Shown here one piece after another: positions 23,201-36,363 of a DNA stretch of 64,000 nucleotides. Position 1 is the stretch's first letter, and each line of letters begins with the position of its first letter. The position numbers and the translations under genes were made by a program. The notes below the pieces were generated by a model. The model was not told where the DNA came from, did not search any database, and worked only from the letters and a program-made list of their open reading frames with translations. Origin of the DNA: Delphinapterus leucas (Eukaryota > Chordata > Mammalia > Artiodactyla > Monodontidae); assembly GCF_002288925.2 (NCBI RefSeq), contig NW_022098000.1, positions 21,551,205-21,615,204 of the forward strand. Reading direction: 5' to 3'.

Positions 23201-23545
23201 CTCACTCCAACCATACTGGCCATCTTGTACCCTGAACCCACCAAGCACAGTCCCACTCCCTGGCCTTTGCTCTTGCTGTTCCCTTTGTCTAAGCCTCTCT
23301 CCCTCATTTTTTTCAGACCCCTATGTCACTTTAAAAATGGTTACCCCTCCTTGGGGGCTTGCTTTATTTTCTTCCATGGCACCAGTCCTCACTGACATTC
23401 CACATATTTACTTGTTCTTCTGTTTTCTGTCTACATGCCTCTTGAACATACCCTCTGTGAGGGCAGGTGTTGTGTCTACTTTGATCACGTCTCTATTTCC
23501 AGCATCTCAAACAGTATCTGCATATAGTACTCAGAATAAATATAC
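23201..23545 (+). mobile_element. L2 LINE 3' fragment
   Basis: Recognisable L2 order: ggcctttgctcttgctgttc, catgcctcttgaacataccc, and gagggcaggtgttgtgtcta, ending near tactcagaataaa. Confidence 0.8.
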
Positions 23546-24345
23546 TAATTAATTAGTACTTTTATTACAATCAACATAGAACCATTTGAGCTACCTTAAG
23601 TTAAAATTGACTAAGGGTGGGAAGGCAGCTAGACCTCAGTTACTAGAACCAGCATGAGAACATTTTCAGAATCTGAGACTGCTCTCTTTCTCTCTCTTCT
23701 GCTTCATACTTACGTTTCCCTGCAGGTCTCCATCTCTGTTTCCCAGAGCACATTGTGGGCAAAGAGCCCCCAGAAGCACCCAAGTTTTACCATAACTTGT
23801 CCAGCTACTTGGGGAGAAGATGACCTGACTCTCTTGGTTCTATTCCAACTCCCTGGGGAAGGCTGTGATTAACTTGGTTGGATTGATGTCTATCCCAGGA
23901 CCAACTGACTGTGGCCAGGTGACCAACTGACTGAGGTGGGTCAGAAGTTCACGTGAAATCATGGCTTCCCTGTTGCAACCGTATGGGCAGAGGAGAGGGC
24001 AATTCCTAACGAGATGTGTTATGCAGACAAGCTAACAGGTGTCTGCTACAATATAAAATTAACTCTTTCAGATCAATTATTTAAAATGCCACCCCCTAAC
24101 TTAAAAATGAAAATGATACAAACATAATTTGCAAAAAAGGAAATACCACTGTCCAATACATTTTAAAGAGGATTTCACCTCATTTATAGCCCAAATTTAG
24201 TCTAAATTAGTATACTGCTGGGCAAAATATTTGTCACAATATGACAAAAGGTTAATGTTCTGAATATATAAAGAGTTCAATAACACTGAAAAATGAAAGA
24301 TATTAACACTGCCTGGAAAAGGCAGGGGATATGAAAAAAACTATT
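23546..24345. other. Unrecognised AT-rich DNA
   Basis: The right part may contain decayed L1 (caatatgacaaaaggttaat). No gene is visible. Confidence 0.35.
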
Positions 24346-25980
24346 CTTAAAAGGGAGAAAGCCTGGAAAGATACCCACATTCATGGATTGGAAGACTTAA
24401 TAGTGTTAATGTGTTAGTACTATCCAAAAGCGATATATACATTTAATGCAATTCTATTAAAATTTCAATGGTGTGTTTTACAGAAATAGAAAAATCCATC
24501 CTAAAATTCATAGGAAATCTCAAGGGACCCCTAATAGCCAAAAAAATCTTGAAAAAAACAACAAAGTTGGAGGTCTTATATTTCATGAATTTAAAACTTA
24601 TTACAAAGTTACAGTAATCAAAACAATATGGGAATGACATAAAGACAGATATGAAGACCAATGTAATAGAACAGAGAGCCCACAAATAAACCCTCACATA
24701 TATGGTCAAGGAATTTTTCACAAGGATGCCAAGACCCTTCAAAGAGGAAAGGACTGTCCTTTCAACATGGCTTTGGGAAAATTGGGAACCCACAGGCAAA
24801 ATAATAAAGTTTGATGCTTACTTTACCCCATATACAAAAATCAACCCAAATGGATAAAAAACCTAAGTGTAAGACCTAAAACTATAAAACTCCTAGAAGA
24901 AAACAGGGGAAAACCTTCATGACTTTAGATATAGCAATGATTTCTTGGATATGGCACTGAAAGCATAGGCAATAAGAGCAAAAATAGACAAATGGGATTA
25001 CATCAAACTTAAAAACTTACGCACATCAAAGGAAACAATTCTCATAACGAAAAAGCAACATACAAAATGGGAGAAGATATTTGCAAATTATGTATCTGAT
25101 AAGGAGTTGATACCCAGTATATATAAAGAACTTCTACAACTCGACAACAAAAAACCAAATAACCCAATTAAAAAATAGCCAAAGGACTTGAATATACATT
25201 TCTTCAAAGATATACAAACAACCAACAAGCATATGAAAAGATGCTCAGCATCACTAATCAAAGAAATGCACATCAAAACCATACCTCACACCCATTAGGA
25301 TGGACACTATCAAAAAAACAGAAAATAACAAGTGTTAGTGAGAATGTGGAGAAATTGGAACATTTGTGCACTGTTGGTGGGAATGCGAAATGGTGGAGCT
25401 ACTATGGACAATAGTATGGAGGTACCTCAAAAAATTAAAAATAGAATTACTTTATGATCCAGCAATCCCATTACTGATAATATATCCAAAAGAATTACTT
25501 GCACACCAATGTTCATTACAGTATTATTCACAATAGCCAAGAGATGGAAGCAACCAAAGTGTTCATCAACAGGTGAATGGATAAACAAAATGTGGTATAT
25601 ACACACAATAGAATATTATTCAGCCAAAATAAAAAGGAAATCCTGTCACATGATAAAACATGGGTGAACCTTGAGGACATTATGCTAAATGAAATAAGCC
25701 AGCCACAAAAAAGACAAATACTGTATTATTCTATTTATATGAGGTATCTAAAATAGTCAAACTCACGGAATCAGAAAGTAGAATGGTGGTTGCCAGGAGC
25801 TAGGGGGAGGGGGAAATGGGAAGTTATTGTTCAATGGGTTTAGAGTTTCAGTTTCACAAGATTAAAAAGTTATAGAGATTTGCTGTCCAATATGAATATA
25901 TTTAACACTACTGAACTGTACACTTAAAAATGGTTAAGATGGTAAATTTTATATGTCTTTTATGAAAAACAAAAACAGAA
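24346..25980 (+). mobile_element. 5'-truncated L1 with ORF2 end and 3' UTR
   Basis: A long, continuous L1 piece. It runs from the ORF2 region (cccacattcatggattggaa) through the C-terminal domain and the block aatgtggtatatacacacaa to the 3' untranslated end near 25975. Numerous stops and frameshifts break ORF2. The A-rich end at about 25960-25990 is compatible with the poly(A) tail. Confidence 0.88.
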
Positions 25981-26507
25981 AACAAAAACCCAGGTGGATT
26001 TGTACATGCATTCAAGTTTGAGTTGCATTCTTCTACATTCTAAAAACCCTGAAATTGTACCTAGAGTTTCAAAGCTTTGATACCCTTAAAAATTATTTTA
26101 TAGATGTTGTCTGGAGAATATAACAAAACAACGTTTGAACAAAGCAATGAATAAGATGGAAAGAGACAATGAATTACAACGTTCAAAAGTAGCATCCACC
26201 AAGGAGATTTAATGCTGATTTGCAGACACAATACAAATAAGACTTTCACTAATTGGCCAGAGTGGGAAATTCTAATTGTTAAAAAAAAATGTACTGATAA
26301 TCAAAGAAATTTGGTGATTCCTCTTTCAGGCATAATGACCCACTTAGTAAGATCAAACAAACAAACAAACAAACATACTATTCCCATCAAGTTTTCAAAT
26401 TTAAAACATAAATACAATGTAAAAAAAACATATTGAGAAATAATATACATACAGGAAAGGGCAAAATCTTGAATGTAATAGTCAATGAATTTTGACCCCT
26501 ATGTGCA
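25981..26507. other. Unrecognised AT-rich DNA
   Basis: Contains a short (CAAA)n patch at about 26357-26375. No gene visible. Confidence 0.35.

Positions 26508-26542
<35 letters not shown>
26508..26542. repeat. (CA)n microsatellite
   Basis: A nearly pure CA tract of about 35 bp. Confidence 0.95.
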
Positions 26543-26544
<2 letters not shown>

Positions 26545-26689
26545 GAAACCACACAAATCAAGATACAGACCACTTCCAAAACCGTGGCAGACTCTCTCAT
26601 GCTCCCTTCCCACTCAATCCCTCTTGAGAATGTTTTGGAGCTGATACTCGGTACTTGTAATTATGTTGTGTGACACGCACTTCTGTACA

Positions 26690-27540
26690 TCATTAATAGG
26701 AGTGTAATTAGTGGGTGCTTTCTATAAGGCAATTTTATAATATTATCCAAAGTATTCATAATTGTTAAATTTCTTTACTAAGGAAGGAATTGAATTTCCT
26801 GGAGTCTATCCTAAGCAAATAATATGAGATTTAATAAAACATATACATATAAGGATGCTCATTACTGCAAAAATGTTTTCAATAAATTAGAAATTGCAAA
26901 GATATAAGTCAAAGAGTACAAATTTTCAGCTAAAGAAGAATAAGTTCTGAGGATCTAATGTACAGCATAGTGACTACAGTTATTCATACAGTACTGTATA
27001 CTTAAGATTGTTGAGAGTGGATCTTAAACAAAACATTCTCCCTACAAAAAAAATTTTAAAAGTTAACTATGTGAGGTGATGGATGTGTTAATTATTTTGA
27101 TCTTGGTAATCATTCCAAGATGTAAATGTATATCAAATCATCATGTTGTATAATTTAAATATATACAATTACATTTGTCAATTATTTCTCAATGAAGCCA
27201 GAGAAAAAATAAAGCACACACAAAAAACTAGAAATAGCCTAAGTAATCATCACAAGGGAATGGTTAGATATTAACATATATACTTGATGAAATAGTTTGC
27301 AATCATTAAAAATTAGGTTTTTAACAAATTTATTACATGAAAAAATACTCATAATCATTAGGTATTAATAAGGATGAAATAAAATGGGAAATTCAACATG
27401 ATACTAATTTTGAAAAACATTAATAAAAAAACTAGCTTGGTATTATCTCTAGCTGATAAACATATAGGAAATTTCTATTTTGTTCTTTTACTTCTTATGT
27501 TTTCCAAATTTTTTATAATCACGATTATATACGTAGAGAA
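26690..27540 (+). mobile_element. Old L1 3' UTR fragments
   Basis: Part one (about 26900-27215) follows the L1MA/MB-type 3' untranslated pattern (ggatctaatgtacagcatag, then ctatgtgaggtgatggatgt). The flanks resemble a still older L1ME 3' end (tacttcttatgttttccaaa). The younger piece may sit inside the older one. Confidence 0.65.
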
Positions 27541-27600
27541 TATATATAAAAAGATATATGTAGATATATAGATATATCTTATGATATCTATAATCAGAAA
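27531..27600. repeat. AT-rich low-complexity tract
   Basis: Irregular TATA/GATATA units over about 70 bp. Confidence 0.8.
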
Positions 27601-28454
27601 AAGTAAGTTAGGAAAGTAAACAAATATCATTGGTTCGGTTCCTTTGAGGATGAAATAACTGCAATTCCCATATAATTTACACTGGAGACATAAATAACAA
27701 AAACAACAAAGTACAGATAGATCAAAGTCAAATGCAGACATCTATGAAGAATCCCATGACACACCTTGTGTTATAGACAATTGACAAAGGCTCATCATTT
27801 CAATGTTTTGTCAAAAGGAAAAGACTGTGAAAGCTACATAAAATTCTGTGCTATTCCTACAATGGAAAGAAAGGCGGAAATAAAAGAAAAATCCCAAGTC
27901 TCTACAATGACTCATTTTCATCTTCTTTCCAGAGTTCACAAGAGATGTCAAAACCAATCCAATCTGGAAGCTTCTGGATGGGACCCAAAGTCCTCCTGAC
28001 ACCCACAGAACACAGATGACACAGAAGAAACAAACATCTGACCTGCTCTTTAGTAGTTTGGAAGTTCTTTACCAAAGAGCAAAATTTAAGGCCTGTATTC
28101 CCTGGTGGATCCGTAAATAACTCTCCCTCTCTGCTTTATTTTTACTGAAACCTTGCCAAGGTTTGTGCAACACAAACCATATAGATGGAGCAAGAACATC
28201 TTAGAGTTTTGATTTGTATTTACTTTCATGTCACCTTTTAAAAATTTCTATTCCCCCTGTGTACAGGCTACATCAGCACAGTGGTACATGAATGTACTTT
28301 TAAAATAAATATACACACACATATGGGATGTTCATGCTCACATTTTTAATGGTAGGGGTATGTGCAAAAAAAAGTCGGATTGGGATTTTTAAAAATCAGA
28401 GCAGATTCAGTTTATCACTCTCAGTTCTTATACAGGTAGTGTGCTTTACTTTTT
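27601..28454. other. Unrecognised DNA
   Basis: No gene or confident repeat. Confidence 0.35.
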
Positions 28455-29698
28455 TTTTTAATTTTAAAGACTTTATTTTTTAAAGCAAGTTTAAGTTCAC
28501 AGCAAAATTAAGAGAAAAGTACAGAGATTTCTCACATACCTCTGTTCCCACACATGCACAGCCTCCCCATTATCAGCATCCCCCACCAGAGTGGCACATT
28601 TGTTATAACTGATGAACCTCCACTGACGCATCATTATCACCCAAAGTCCATAGTTTACATTAGGGTTCATTCTTGGTGTTGCACATTCTATGAGTTTGGA
28701 CAAATGTCTAACCATATGTATCCAACATTATAGTATCATACAGAGAATTTTCACTACCCTAAAAATCTTATATGCTCTGCCTATTCATCCCTCCCTCCAC
28801 CCTCCAACCCTGGCAACCACTTATCTTTTTACTGTCTCCATAGTTTTGCCTTTTCCAGAATGTCTTATAGTTGGAATCATACAGTATGTAGCCTTTGCAG
28901 ATTTTCTTCTTTCACTTAGCAACATGCATTTAAGCTTTCTCCATGTTTTTTCATAGCTTGATAGTTTATTTCTTTTTAATGATGAATAATATTTCATTAC
29001 CTGTATGTATCACAGTTTACAAATCCATTCATCTACTGAAGGACATCTTGGGTGCTTCCAAGTTTTGGCAATTATGAATAAAGCTGCCAAAAACATCTGT
29101 GTGCAGAATTTTGTTGAACAGAAGTTTTCAACTCCTTTGGGTAAATACCAAGGAGCATGATTGCTAGCTCATATGGTACAAGTATGTTTAGTTTTCTCAG
29201 AAACTGCCAATTGCCTTCCCAAGTGGCTGTATCATTTTACATTCCCACCAGCAATGAATGAGAGTTCCTGATGCTCCACATCCTCACCAGCATTTGGTGG
29301 TGTCAGTGTTTTGAATCTGGCCATTCTGATAGCGGTGAAGTGGCATCTCACTGTTATTTTAATTTGCACTTCCCTGATGACATATGATGTGGAATATCTT
29401 TTTTTTTTTTTTTTTTTGCGGTACGCGGGCCTCCCACTGTGGCGGCCTCTCCCGCTGCAGAGCACAGGCTCCAGATGCGCAGGCTCAGCGGCCATGGCTC
29501 ACGGGCCCAGCCGCTCCGCGGCATGTGGGATCCTCCCGGACCGGGGCACGAACCCACGTCCCCTGCATCGGCAGGCAGACTCCCAACCACTGCGCCACCA
29601 GGGAAGCCCTGGAATATCTTTTTATTTGCTTACTTGCCATTTGTGTATGTCCTTTGGTGAGGTGTCTGTTAAGGTCTTTGGTCCATTTTCTATTTAAA
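28455..29698 (-). mobile_element. Old L1 3' end interrupted by a SINE
   Basis: Antisense L1 3' untranslated and ORF2-end text runs from gcaagtttaagttcacagc through ccccattatcagcatccccc and atacagtatgtagcctttgc to gaggtgtctgttaaggtctt. A CHR SINE interrupts it at 29404-29609. A second SINE marks its right edge. Confidence 0.82.
29404..29609 (-). mobile_element. CHR-type SINE, short form
   Basis: A minus-strand insertion in the L1. Its poly(A) tail is the T run starting at 29404. A perfect 14-bp target-site duplication, tggaatatcttttt, flanks it at 29390-29403 and 29610-29623. Confidence 0.96.
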
Positions 29699-29699
29699 A

Positions 29700-30048
29700 A
29701 TTTTTTAAATAAATAAATTTATTTATTTATTTTTATTTTTGGCTGTGTTAGGTCTTCGTTGCTGTGTGAGGACTTTCTCTAGTTGCGGCAAGCAGGGGCT
29801 ACTCTTCTTTGTGGTGTGCAGGCTTCTCATTGCGGTGGCTTCTCTTGTTGTGGAGCATGGGCTCTAGGAGCACAGGCTTCAGTAGTTGTGGCTCATGGGC
29901 TCTAGAGCGCAGGCTCAGTAGAGCTTAGTTGCTCTACTAAGGGCTTAGTTGCTCCGCGGCATGTGGGATTTTCCTGGACCAGGGCTCGAATCCGTGTCCC
30001 CTGCATTGGCAGGCAGATTCTCAACCACTGTGCCACCAGGGAAGTCCC
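29700..30048 (-). mobile_element. CHR-type SINE, long form, locally rearranged
   Basis: Long-form SINE on the minus strand with the (AAAT)-type tail at its left. Near the head it holds an extra segment forming a perfect inverted repeat, AGTAGAGC (29917-29924) and GCTCTACT (29931-29938), and a partial repeat of the GCTTAGTTGCTC block. No clear target-site duplication is found. Confidence 0.92.
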
Positions 30049-31469
30049 TCATGTTATTTATATTAATGCTAATTTTAAAAAAATCAACATATGGCATATT
30101 AAGATAAGTTTTATCTAAGCTTATTCTTCAGTTGTATTATTTCCTTGCCATGTTAATATACATGTAAAGAAATGAGCTGAAAAACAACTCATCTTGCATT
30201 GTAGATAAAGTTTAAAAATTAGACAAACGCTGTGGTTTTCCATGTTGTATTATAATTTTTAAAAATCCAAATGACTGATTTATCAGATGGATAAAATTGT
30301 ATTAATGTCAAATCAAGAAGAAAAAGTCAGTAGTACTACTTTCTTATTTTTTTTCTGTAAAATATTTTCAGATATTTTTCAATATCTGGATAGATCATGA
30401 AAGAGCGGCATGGTTGTGAGCATCACCCATCATTCATGTTGCAGTAGGAAAAAGACGAGAACCTTGGGCCTGTATTTCAGTCCCATCTGAAGAGATCATC
30501 TCTACATCGGTATCCCAGAAATCCAGAGTGATCCTCAATCTCCAGGCAGTTCACGTGGACTGGACTTTCGGAAGTGCAGATGGTGTCAGGACCTGGAGGG
30601 ACCCTGAGGCTGAGTGATGGGAAGGAGAGAGGTGTGGAGTCAGGAATAGATGACAGTCACAAGTAAGTCGATGTGTTGACTTGTTCCAGTTTCCCCAGAG
30701 ATAGACTGACCATTTGTCAGGAAAGCATTTTAAGTCAACACCTCCAGCTATACACAGCTTAACTTAGCCACTGATGGGATCATAAGATGTAGGATTAAAG
30801 TGAGAGGTCACTTCATTCCCTTTAGATCTCATGGTGATTTTGTCAAGCCTAGAAGGCAGTGTGTGTCAGAAGGGTGACAATCAAGAGCCAAAAGGAAAAA
30901 AACAAAACTAAACCAAACAAACAAACCAACAACACAAAAACAAGCAACAAAGTCCTTCTAGTCTTTGTACTAGAGACGGTGAACAGATTTTTCCTCAGAT
31001 CACTGAGAAATGGCCTTAAGTTTTAACAATCAGAATTTAGACATATCATAATTTTGGTACAGATGCGATAGAGAGCCCAGGGGATTAAAAATCTAGTGAT
31101 AAATAGGGAAGTGGGTAAGATTTTCAGAGGAGAGAGTTAGTTAACATTGGAATGGGTTACATTGATGAAGATTGTTCAAAGGACATTTGTTCTCAGCAGA
31201 CATTAAAACAGGATAGAATCTCACTCCACTTGGCCAATACAAATTAATTCTCAGGCCTCTTAAGATTTTGCAACTCTATCATTCTCTATAGGGTGTAATA
31301 AAATTTTACTACCACGTTTTTCCTATGGAATGTCATGAAACGGACATCTCTCAGAAGTGGATCATCCTGGTCAAAGTAAACCCCACTTCCTTATGCCTAA
31401 CACAGCCACACATGGACATATAACCTAAGATTCGTGATTTGGGGGGATAATCTTCAGGACATTAAACAA
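30049..31469. other. Unrecognised single-copy-like DNA
   Basis: An A/C-rich patch lies at about 30895-30945. No gene or repeat family identified. Confidence 0.4.
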
Positions 31470-31532
31470 TGATCCTTAACACTGGCTGCATATTATAACT
31501 ATCTGAAGAGCTTTAAAAAAATTGATGCTGCA
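31470..31532 (+). mobile_element. Possible MER5 fragment
   Basis: A short piece (ggctgcatattataactatc) matches the left part of MER5-type elements. Confidence 0.4.
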
Positions 31533-31990
31533 AAACTTTCAGTACACTGAAAACTATAAAACACCATTGAAAGAAATTACAGAAGACGTAAATAAATGGA
31601 AACATTTCATGTTAATGGTTTGGATGGCTTAACACTGTTAAGATGGTAATACTCTTCAAATTTATATACAGAGTCAATGCAATTCCTATCAAAATCCAGT
31701 CTGGCTATTTTACAGAAAGTGGTAAGCTTATCCTAAAATTCATATGGAAATTCAGGGGACCCAAAATAGTCAAAACAATCTTGAAAAGGAACAATAAAGT
31801 TGTAGGACTCACGCTTCTCAATTTCAAACTTACTACAAAGCTACAGAAATCAAGACTGTTGGGTACTGGCATAAGGTTAGACATATAAATCAATGGGATG
31901 GAACTGAGAGTCCAGAAATAAACCCACGTGTCTATGGTCGGCTGACAAGACTGCCAAGACATTCAGTGGGCAAAGAATAGTCTTTTCAAC
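31533..31990 (+). mobile_element. L1 ORF2 fragment
   Basis: An ORF2 region lacking both ends. The frame at 31643-31888 keeps the family motifs [14 protein letters not shown] and KTILKRNN, so this is the region after the reverse transcriptase core. No tail or duplication is found. Confidence 0.85.
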
Positions 31991-33174
31991 AAACGGTGAT
32001 AGGACGTGTGATATTGTGATTCACACTAAGATATGTTTGGTCTTCATCCCCATTTCTGGCACAAAACTTGTGGATTGGTTATGATTTCAAATCCACTTGT
32101 TTATGACTTAAGTGAAGTCGTTTGATCTAAGGGTGACTTTGTTTATCTTGAGGAAGCTGTGCCAAGATGATGTCATTGACGTCTGCTGTGGATCAGCATG
32201 CAGTAGTTCAGCTATTGAGAGGTGTCGCTGAGGGGCTGATGGATCAGAACATGTGGAAGAGTGGCTAACACGTGATGGACATTTACACTTTAAATACCGA
32301 GTATCTGTGAAGGTTTACCGAGAGGATTCAGTCTGTGCAAGGCTATTCTTTGCTGAACAAAATAGCTCTCCGAAGAGCTTAAGACACTGGCTCCTGCCAT
32401 GGCCACTCCTGGTCAGCAGTGGTGTTAAACCATGCAGCAGTCTCCGGAAAAGAAGGGACATCTGTTCCTGCCTTGGCGAGGCTACTCCTCAGAGGACTGG
32501 TGCAAGCTGTGTAAGGGTCCCCGGAGCAGCCCACCTTACTGGCCAACACTGGCACCTTCACTCCACTAGCATTGAGCTCTAGCAACAAAAGGGACTTTCT
32601 GTTTGCGCTGGCAGCTGGATATCTGCTCTTGGGTGACTAAGCTGACTCTACTGAGAACCAGCTTGTAGAAAGGTACACCTCAACTAAATTTGGACTTACT
32701 TCTTTCACCTCCCCTCTGCCTGGGGCAGTAGTGTAATTCATCTATCATTGGTTTGAAGTACGAAATCTCTTTATTGGCTTATTGAGACATTATCCTATAT
32801 GCTATTGGCTTGTGAAATATTACTATTATAAATTATATTACTGCCTTGAACCTGTGTTAAATTATTGGCAAAGACAATCTCAGTCTCTGAGAATAATTTG
32901 CTGGACAAAACAGAACTCCCAAAACACTGGGAATTTCCTAAGTGATGAGAGCCATAAAGGTTTTTTGTTATGTTAATGAGGAGACTTTTGGAAAGCCCCT
33001 AAGGATGGTGGCTGTTGCCAGGAGAATCAACCCTGTGATTTGAATGTTGGAACTTTCAGTCCCACTCCCCTGAACTCCAGGGAGGTTGAATCGATTGCCC
33101 ATAGCCAGTGATTTAATCCATCATGTCTAAGCAATGAAGCCTCCATAAAACCCCAAAAGGACAGGATTCAGAGA
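31991..33174 (+). mobile_element. Unclassified old repeat, part A
   Basis: I recognise this as an interspersed mammalian repeat from recurrent phrases (cactccactagcattgagct, aatgaagcctccataaaacc) but cannot name its family with confidence. It appears to continue after two later insertions at 36367-36472 and 36936-37255. This makes one element in three pieces. The continuation contains the AATAAACC-type signal near 36955. Confidence 0.45.
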
Positions 33175-34986
33175 GAAGAGAAAAGATGGGGCCAAGATGG
33201 AGGAGTAGACAGACCATGAGCTCACCTGTTCTCACGAGCGCACCACAATCGCAACTATTTGCAGAACAACCATCAATGAAAATGACCAGAACCTACCAGA
33301 AAAGATCTTCTACAGCTAAAGACATAAAGAAGGAACCACAACGAGATGGGTAGGAGAGGCATACTCATGATATAATCAAGTCTTATACTCCCAGGTGGGT
33401 GACCCACAAACTGGAGAATAATTATATTACAGAGGCTGTCCCCCAGGAGTGAGAGGTCTGAGCCCCATGTCGGGTTCCCCAGCCTGAAGGTCCTGCACTT
33501 GGAAGATGAGCCCCCAGAGTATTTGGCTTTAAAGGCCAGTGGGGCTTAATTTTGGGAGTCCCAAAGGACTGGGGGAAACAGAGACTTCATTCTTAAAGGG
33601 CACACACAAAATTTCACACTCTCCAGGACCCAGGGCAAAAGCAGTAATGTGATAGGAACCTGGGCCAGACCTACCTGCTGGTATTGGAGAGTCTTCGGAG
33701 AGGCAGTAGGCGGCTGTGGCTCACCCTGGGGACATGGACACTGGCAGCAGCCATCTTGGGAGCTTCTTTTACAGCATGGACACTGGTGCTGGCAGGCGCC
33801 ACTGTGAAATACTCATTAGCACCAAGACCTGGCCCCACCCAACTGCATGCAGGCATCAGTGCTGCGATGCCTCAGGCCAAACAACTAACTGGGAGGGGAC
33901 ACAGCCCACCCCACATCAGCATCCAGGCTGCCAAAGGCTTCCTGAGCCCACAGCAACGACTAGATATGCCTCTAGACATGGCCCTACCCACCAGGAAGCC
34001 TGCCCTAGCCCCTGGACCAGCTTCGCCCACCAGGAGGTAGACACAAGCCACAAGAAAACCACAGTCCCACAGCCTGCTGACCCAGCCTGCCCATAGCAGG
34101 CCAGACCCTGCCCTGCCACCAGCTGGGCCATGGCCTCGAGCTTTGGGACACCCTGGACTCCACACCCAACTGTGTCAGGAATCAGCCCCCCACACCAGAG
34201 ATCTGACACCAGCTCTGGGATCCCTGGGCCCTGCAGCCAGACTCCAGGACCTGGCTCTGCCTGCTAGTAGTCTGGCACTAATCCCAGGACCTGGTTTCAC
34301 CCACCAGTGGGTGGGAAACTGTCCTGGAGTCTTCTAGACCCTGAATCCACCCACCAGTGAGCCAGCACTAGCCCCAGAGGTTCTGCAGTCAGCCACCTCA
34401 TGACCTGGTCCCGCCACCCAGCAGCCAGCAGCCTCTGCACAAGGCAGGGCCTAGTAACCAACCAGACTAGTGGCCAACCAAGCCTACCAGACTGCCCACA
34501 TAGTCAGCCTGCCACAACAGACGGACCCATGCAGCCCTCCTGGGGGAACGCTGAGAGCATATATCTTGGGGGACGAGAGAGGAGTGCACTGCTAGGACAC
34601 ATAGGATGTCTCCTACAGAGGGCCACTTCTCCAAGGTTGGGAAACGTAACTAACCTACCAGATACATAAAAATGCAAACAGCAGCGTAGGCAAAACGAGG
34701 TGGCAGAGGAACATGTTCCAGACAAAGGAACAAGATAAAGCCTCAGAAGAACTAAGTGAAGTGGAGATAGGCAATCTACCAGAGAAACTGTTCGGGGTAA
34801 TGATCATAAAGATGATCAAAGAACTTGGGAGGAGAATGGATGCACAAGCAAGAATTTAGAAGTTTTTAACAGAGAGTTAGAAAATATAAGAAAAGCCAGA
34901 GATGAAGAATACAATAACTGAAATGAAAAAACACACTAGAAGGAATCAGTAGTAGACTAAATGACACAGAGGAACAGATAAGTGAG

Positions 34987-35532
34987 TTGGAAGACAGAGT
35001 AGTGGAAATCACTGCCACTGAACAGAAAAAAGAAAAGAGAATGAAAAGAAATGAGGACAGTTTAAGAGACCTCTGGGACAACATCAAGGGCAGTAATATT
35101 TGCATTATAGGGGTCCCAGAAGGAGAAGAGAGAGAGGAAGGGACTGAGAACATATCTGAAGACATAAGAGCTGAAAACTTCCCTAATCTGGGAAAGGAAA
35201 CAGTCACCCAAGTCCAGGAAGCACAGAGAGTCCCATACAGGATTAACCCAAAGAGGAATACACCACAACACACTGTAATCAAAATGACAAAAATTAAAGA
35301 TAAAGAGAGACTATCAAAAGCAGCAAGGGAAAAGCAACAAATAACATACAAGAGAACTCCCATAAGGCTATCAGCTGATTTCTCAGCAGAAACTCTGCAG
35401 GCCAGAAGGGGGTGGCACGATATATTTAAAGTGATGAAAGGGAAAGACCTACAATCAAGAATCTCTACTCAGCAAGGCTCTTGTTCAGATTTGATGAAGA
35501 GATCAAAAGCCTTCCAGACAAGCAAAAACTAA
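34987..35532 (+). pseudogene. L1 ORF1 remnant
   Basis: ORF1 encodes the RNA-binding protein of the L1 particle. This frame of 181 codons lacks the family's N-terminal part, which is broken by stops upstream (34740-34986). Visible in order are the end of the coiled coil (MEDRVVEIT, then a lysine- and glutamate-rich stretch) and the RNA-recognition segment from about residue 28 (LRDLWDNIKGSNICIIGVPEG, one residue over the usual quote limit trimmed here to its start). The C-terminal block follows, with TYKRTPIRLSADFSAETLQA near residues 118-138. The frame ends early through a shift after about residue 155, so the normal C terminus is lost. Non-functional. Confidence 0.93.
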
Positions 35533-36108
35533 AAGAATTCACTAAACCAGCTTTACAACAAATGTTAAGAAACTTCTCTAGGCAAAAAAGAAGGCCACAA
35601 CTAAATACAAGAAAATTATGAAATGGAAGAGCTCACTGGTAAAGGCAAACATGCAGACGGGGTAGGAAATAATCCATGCACAAAGCTAGTAGGAAGGTTA
35701 AAGGACAAAAGTAGTAAAATCATCTATATCCACAATAAGCAGGTAAGGGATAAAACAATTAGATGAAAAATATGATTATCAAACAGTAATTGTGAGGGGA
35801 GGAGAGTACAAATCAAATGCAGGGTTTTAAAAATGCATTTGAAATTAAAACAGTCACCTATATATATATACAGATTACTCTATAAAAACTTCATGGTAAC
35901 CACAAACCAAAAATCTATTAATAGATATACACAAAAAAGAAAAAAGGAATCCAAACATAACACTAAAGATAGTCATCAAATTACAAGAGAAGAGAACAAA
36001 TGAAGAAGAAAGGAAAAAATACAGGTCTACAAAAACAATCCCCAAACAATTAACAAAATGGCAATAAGAACATAGATACCAATAATCACCTAAATGTAAG
36101 TGAACTAA

Positions 36109-36363
36109 ATGCTCCAATCGAAAGACACAAAGTGGCTGAATGGATACAAAAACAAGACCCGTATATATGCTGCCTACAGGGTACTCACTTCAGATCTAAA
36201 GACACACAGACTGAAAGTAAGGGGATGGAAAAAGGTATTCCATGAAAATGGAAATCAAAAGAAAGCCAGAGTAGCAATACTTATACCAGACAAAATGGAA
36301 TTAAAAATAAAGACTGTTACAAGAGACCAAGAAGGACACTACATGATGATCAAGGGATCAATC
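36109..36363 (+). pseudogene. L1 ORF2 endonuclease N-terminal remnant
   Basis: The frame keeps the L1 endonuclease text from the KDTKWLNGYKNKT region through LKVRGWKKVFHENGNQKKA and RVAILIPDKM to GHYMMIKGSIQ. It covers roughly the first third of the endonuclease domain. The key ETH motif expected between YAAYR and LTSDLKTH is degraded. The element ends at 36366, so the rest of ORF2 is absent. Confidence 0.9.

Noticed and set aside
33684..34209. Several overlapping frames near 34 kb
   Set aside because: They fall in the GC-rich L1 5' untranslated region and are open on both strands, as expected from composition.
34866..35363. A minus-strand open frame of 165 codons
   Set aside because: It is the antisense of the L1 ORF1 remnant; its hydrophobic look comes from reversing lysine- and glutamate-rich codons.
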